From: Heterostelium multicystogenum
Lineage: Eukaryota > Evosea > Eumycetozoa > Acytosteliales > Acytosteliaceae
Length of the DNA stretch: 64,000 nt
Direction: 5' to 3'
NCBI GenBank assembly: GCA_003667245.1
Contig: RCNN01000116.1
Span: forward strand, 1 to 64,000
Shown: positions 59,701 through 64,000 of the stretch, piece after piece
Layout of the letters: every line of letters begins with the position of its first letter
Position numbering within the stretch: position 1 is the stretch's first letter
The notes under the pieces: generated by a model
What the model was told of the DNA's origin: nothing
The model's input: only the letters and a program-made list of their open reading frames with translations
The model's database searches: none
Program-made: the position numbers and the translations under genes

Positions 59701-62700
59701 ATGAATGACATACCAACATTGGCTAGAACACAGTCGATTGGTGAGGGATTCTATCATTCAATTCCTAAAGTTACATTGTTTGGTAGTCATCTAAAAGATC
59801 ATGAGAAGACTAGTCATCATGGAATAGTTAAGCGATGCTGTCATATTAGAATATCAAGAATAGGTATTGATATCATCTGATGATTTATTTCGATTGATTC
59901 TTGTTCATACTTATTAATCGATAACCTGTTTGTGTGATCATCATCATTATAATAATATACAGAGTTTATCTCTGAAACTAGAGAGAAAATACCTTCTACT
60001 ATTAGGATAGCTGTTGGTTTAAATAACATTAGAAGATCACTTATTACTGCTCCAATCGATTTAACATCATGTCTCGAAGAGATTGTACCAACTGGTCCCA
60101 CTGGACAATCATCTTCAACCTCAAACAGTGCTCCTAATGTTAATGGACCCACTGGACCGTCATCCTCGACATATAATCCTTCTAGTCTGCCACCCAGCAG
60201 TGGTGTCACCAATACAAGCAGTGCCAATGATAAGATGAATTTGGTTGGAGCAATAGGTCCTACTGGCATGAACATGCAAACTATGATCGCTGACAATGAA
60301 AAAACAACTGCAATCAACTGGTCCTACCGGCTCCATACCAATCAATATTGCATCAAACTCTTTGGCAACTGGTGCTGTTGGCAGTAACGGAAACAGTGGA
60401 ACAGTAGGTAGCTATGGCGCAGCTGGAACGAGCTCAGGTCCATCCGGACATACAAGTCTCTCTCCTCGCTCCCTTAGAGAGATTCCTCCACCTTTCTTGT
60501 TGGTACAAAAGAAAGTCTATTGCTATCCAATGGACATTAGAATCAGCTTTCACTATGATCATTCACTAAAAGAACACGATGACTATGTCAAGATAACACT
60601 GTTTAGAAACCTCCCATCAAAAAGACAACGTGAACAATTCATACCATTTGCATTCTCCGAGTCAAATCTATCTCAAATTGTAAGAGTCCTCACCTTATCA
60701 CTCATTAGATTGACACTAACTTAATCCAATTAAAAGCTACAACAAGGTGACTTTATTGCTGATCTCGATATGTTGACTTTCCAACAAAAATCTGATAATA
60801 TATCAATACCAACATCAATCAATGTAACCATATGTAGTGTACCAAAGGAGATTGAGAATATAGGCGATGCACAAGAATATCAGCTCAATGACATCGCCCT
60901 CTCCGATGATGAAAAGTAACTATTACAGTGCTCTTCGTTTATGTCGTTACTAACAAAACATCAATTTAGCTTATTTTTTGATTCAGACTCCTATGACGAA
61001 GATGAGGAAGAGGTAGTTTCATATGATATCCCTATCAATAAAATTTTACAACACCATCCAGCGCCACAACAGAACAACAATAGTAATACGTTGCAGGTTC
61101 CATCTTCAGGAAAATAATTCTAATAATGGTATAAGTAACATTAGCAGCTCTGGACCTATTTCTACAACACCTCCAACAACCTCTCTCTCACATCGACTGC
61201 TGGAACAATATGAAGAATCAAAGAAAAAGTCTATTGAAAAGAAGTCAAAGCTTCAAAAATTGTCATCACTTATCAAGCCAACCAGTGGAAGTTCCCATAA
61301 ACACTCTGACTCCAATGTGATTAATGCAGATGATGAATACGACAGAGATGACAATTCTGTGGACTCATCTAGTGAAAGTGATAGCTATGATATTGAATTC
61401 AATCCACCTCAAATACAATTGCAACAGACCAACAATAATACACAAATACAATCAAGTGCACCAACACTTGTTCCCAAGAAACAACCTTTTCAACCTTTCG
61501 TCCAACTACAAACGCGATTCTCCACCTGGCTCACCATATGGTATAAGAACGTCTGGCTCTGATTTTGTTAAACAATCTCAAATTGAAAGTTATATCGCAA
61601 CCATCTCTAATCCAGATAGTCCAATGAATCTTTTCCTTGTCAATTCACTTCGTAAGGGTGGAAAAAAACTGGAACAATACTTGGAGAACAAAAATCAATC
61701 GAATTTGATCAGGGCAAAATTCAATATTGTCCCAACACGATCTAACATGGACTTGAACTCTATATTCAAGGCACTTCTTACAAGACACCAAAACCGTAGT
61801 GAGAATATCCGTGTCGTTATTGCTGGATCAGATAGTTATATTAATTCTGTTTTGAAATCCTATGTGACTATCCTCTCTACCAAACCACGTGGATGGGATC
61901 CATTCCAATTCTATCTTCTTCCAATTGGTAAAAGCAATGAGATTGCCAGTACAATAGCAAATCACGATCCAAACTACCATGCTCTTTTTATTCAACCACA
62001 ATCAGAGTGGAAACGTTTCTTAGAGTCAGATTCAGAATCTGATGCAGTTTTAAAGAGAGACCTGGAAACAAAGATTCTTTCCTATATTGATAAGTCCAAC
62101 ACAAGATATTCTCACAAATTCCCAATTGGAGAGGCTTTACTGACATTCCCAAGCTCTACAAGCACTGCCATACCATTCTTGAAAGGAATCCAAATACCCA
62201 AATCAAATGACAATGACTCTGGATCAGAACCAGACCTAAAGATAGACTATTGGGTTCCAAAGAAAAAGGGTGAAGATCACTTAGAGATAAAGGTTCCTTT
62301 CCAATATGTAAAGCTCACTAGATTATCCCAAATTACTACTTTGAGCACAGCAACAAGTGGATCCTCACTGGGCTCACAAACCTCTTCGACCAGTACCAGT
62401 GGAGGAAGTAGTAGCAAATCAACCTCAACTTCAACAACAAGCAGTGGAAATGAATATAATCCACCTAATCCATCAAATTCATTTAGCCTCTATGTATTGC
62501 ATAAAGATAAACGTTCAAAGAAGAATCCTGCTCTCTATCTTCCTAAATTTGGTAAGCAAAAGAAATCTGACAAGGTATCATATAAAAAAGAAGATAAATC
62601 AAGTGTATCATTAGTAATCACCAAGCTTATGTGTGGACCAATGCCATCTTCATCGTCCTCCTCATCATCAACTGTCAACTCTGAAAACACAATTTTCCAA

Positions 62701-62844
62701 GTTAATATCGATGGTGTTGAGATCCATGGAGTCAAATATCTCTCAGTGTCACCTCAATGGGCAACTCATGTAAAACAATTTTCAATTCAAACCTTTGTAG
62801 ATACAACTCTAGGTGAAAAGGGCAACTCACCTATATCAGATTAA
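59701..62844 (+). CDS. PACS-type (phosphofurin acidic cluster sorting) protein
   Basis: Cytosolic connector that links acidic-cluster cargo to coat adaptors for endosome/Golgi sorting in animals; role in amoebae inferred. Exon 1 starts MNDIPTLARTQSIGEGFYHS; phase-1 intron about 59864-59961. A C2-like N-domain holds KVYCYPMDIRISFHYDHSLK and SKRQREQFIPFAFSESN. The C-terminal PACS domain contains NLFLVNSLRKGGKKLEQYLE, NIRVVIAGSDSYINSVLKSY, FYLLPIGKSNEIAS, and IDYWVPKKKGEDHLEIKVPF, followed by a Ser/Thr-rich insert. The disordered part between exon 1 and the C2-like region has GPTG motifs and a Gly-X-X tract. Short introns near 60680-60737 and 60917-60969. Breaks near 60290, 61085 and 61500. About 980 residues, ends TAA at 62842-62844. 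Confidence 0.8.
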
Positions 62845-62982
62845 ATGAAGATTTCAAATAAATCCAATATTAAAAAGCCACTATCGACAAAGAAGTTAGG
62901 AGAAATTTAGAAAAGATAAACAAATCTTTAGAATTGATAGAATTCTAAATTTTGTTTCCACTCTGGATGATTTTTTATTTAC

Positions 62983-63992
62983 TTATTTTTGGATGTTAAT
63001 TGGGCCTTCGTTAAGAATCTGTGAATTGATGGAGTTGGTATTGCTACTGTTGTTCACGTTGTTGTTGGCAGTGTTGTTTCCAACACAGAGTAAATCATTT
63101 ACTTTAACTACACTCTGAGGTTTCCAAGCAAGTGAAGCTTCTCTCCTCACCAACTTGGCAAAATAAAGTCCACATGCATTGCATAGTGATTGGTTTCCAG
63201 CAGGTCCCTTTCTCCACTCTGGGGAAGATGTTGTACCACATGAAGTACAATGTTTGAGTTCAGTTGATTTTCTTTTTTGTTTTGATGGATCAAGGAGATC
63301 TAGAGCATCTGATGAGTGTTCTTTGTTCTTTACTTTGGATTTTCTGAAACGACGTGGTCTGGTGAGAACTGGAACTCTACCTTCATCGTTGTTTCCAAAC
63401 ACACGAGAATCTCCTCCGTTTTGGATGAAGTGTTGCATTGAAACATCGAGGCTTTCAACTTTTGTTATTAGTGTTGAAAGAGTTTGTTTAATACGTTCGA
63501 GTCCATTGTAAAAGTCACCGTTGACCATGGACTCTTTGGATTGTTTGGAGATGGATGAACCAAGGTCTCTTAGCTCGATAAAACATTCTAAAATTGCACC
63601 GGAATCAATTATGGATGGAGGAGGTGGTGATGAGGAATCATCGTTTTGTTTATCTGGGAGGTGGTGGTGATGGTTATGAACAAGCACCGATGGTGCGGAA
63701 CAATTGAGAGGTGTATGATTGTGGTTTGAGTGTCCAGGATTGGGACCATTTAAGGAATTTAATCCAAATGGTGGCGAGATTGGACAAATTTGTCCATTTG
63801 TGTAGTAAGGAATAGGAGAACTGGATGGTGAATAGTTGAAAAGATGAACTTGTGGTGCGGTTTGTCCATGGTGCATAGGTGATGAAGAGGAAGACATTGG
63901 AAGAGCGGGAGGCATTAGTGGAGTTGAATGTAGAGAGTTACCAAAGTAGTATATCGGAGTCGATGGAGTTTGATCTTGACTTGCTCAAACAT
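62983..63992 (-). CDS. GATA-type zinc-finger transcription factor, 5' end at or beyond window edge
   Basis: Sequence-specific DNA-binding protein of the nucleus. One GATA finger at about 63130-63250: CTSCGTTSSPEWRKGPAG, then LCNACGLYFAKL, giving C-x2-C-x18-C-x2-C, the 18-residue-loop form. A basic patch (RPRRFRKSKVKNK) lies just before it. The N-terminal half is Ser/Pro/His-rich with a run of five His near 63660, and a predicted helical segment (LECFIELRDLGSSISKQSKE and onward) sits in the middle. The tail is Asn/Ser-rich. The in-frame ATG at 63913-63915 is probably internal, because coding texture continues upstream (YYFGNSLHSTPL) to a break near 63975 and an ATG at 63990-63992. Convergent with the PACS gene, 138 bp apart. 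Confidence 0.88.
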
Positions 63993-64000
63993 GGAACTAA

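Noticed and set aside
1..64000. Programmed frameshifting or RNA editing to explain the many frame breaks
   Set aside because: The breaks have no shared slippery site, go in both directions and sit in ordinary short homopolymers of housekeeping genes that need a full-length product; assembly indels explain them better.

Overview
The window is nuclear DNA of a dictyostelid social amoeba. The evidence is the AT-rich sequence with A/T-homopolymer and (AAT)n intergenic DNA, short GT-AG introns of about 50 to 120 bp, mostly TAA stops, Q/N/T/S-rich low-complexity inserts in proteins, and gene families typical of Dictyostelium (PAK with a CRIB domain, BCS1-like AAA proteins, PIWI Argonaute, NAPE-PLD-like hydrolase, GATA factor). 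Coding DNA is less AT-biased than in D. discoideum, so a Polysphondylium/Heterostelium-type species is more likely, but I cannot name it. No prokaryotic operons, tRNA genes, transposons or CRISPR arrays were seen.

Layout. 1-12 kb: mitochondrial phosphate carrier (cut by the window edge), RNA polymerase II subunit RPB11, NAPE-PLD-like hydrolase, nucleolar methyltransferase NOP2, a 4-coumarate-CoA-ligase-like enzyme, an unrecognised 204-residue protein with a presequence-like N-terminus, and Integrator subunit 7. 12-15 kb: tandem pair of small secreted/membrane paralogues. 15-24 kb: a protein combining J domain, bromodomain-like domain and chromodomain, then a p21-activated kinase whose gene may have a second, distant set of first exons. 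24-34 kb: gene-poor stretch, AGPAT-type acyltransferase, a small two-exon gene, an XPG/asteroid-like protein and a RING-H2 protein. 34-44 kb: mitochondrial EF-G, two small hypothetical genes, a four-exon secreted protein, an interrupted ORF and phenylalanyl-tRNA synthetase beta. 44-64 kb: long gene-free stretch, P4-ATPase flippase, BCS1-like chaperone, OXLD-FNR fusion reductase, Argonaute, PACS-type sorting protein and a GATA factor running to the right edge.

Genes are transcribed independently from both strands; there is no obvious single pathway. Loose themes are mitochondrial function (phosphate carrier, EF-G, BCS1, perhaps the 204-residue protein), lipid and membrane biology (NAPE-PLD, acyl-CoA ligase, AGPAT, flippase, PACS) and nuclear regulation (RPB11, INTS7, J/bromo/chromo protein, Argonaute, GATA).

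Most long genes are broken by one-base frame shifts that sit in short homopolymer runs and are repaired by a single base. They look like assembly indels rather than pseudogenes. Gene spans below ignore these breaks; exact ends near a break are approximate.
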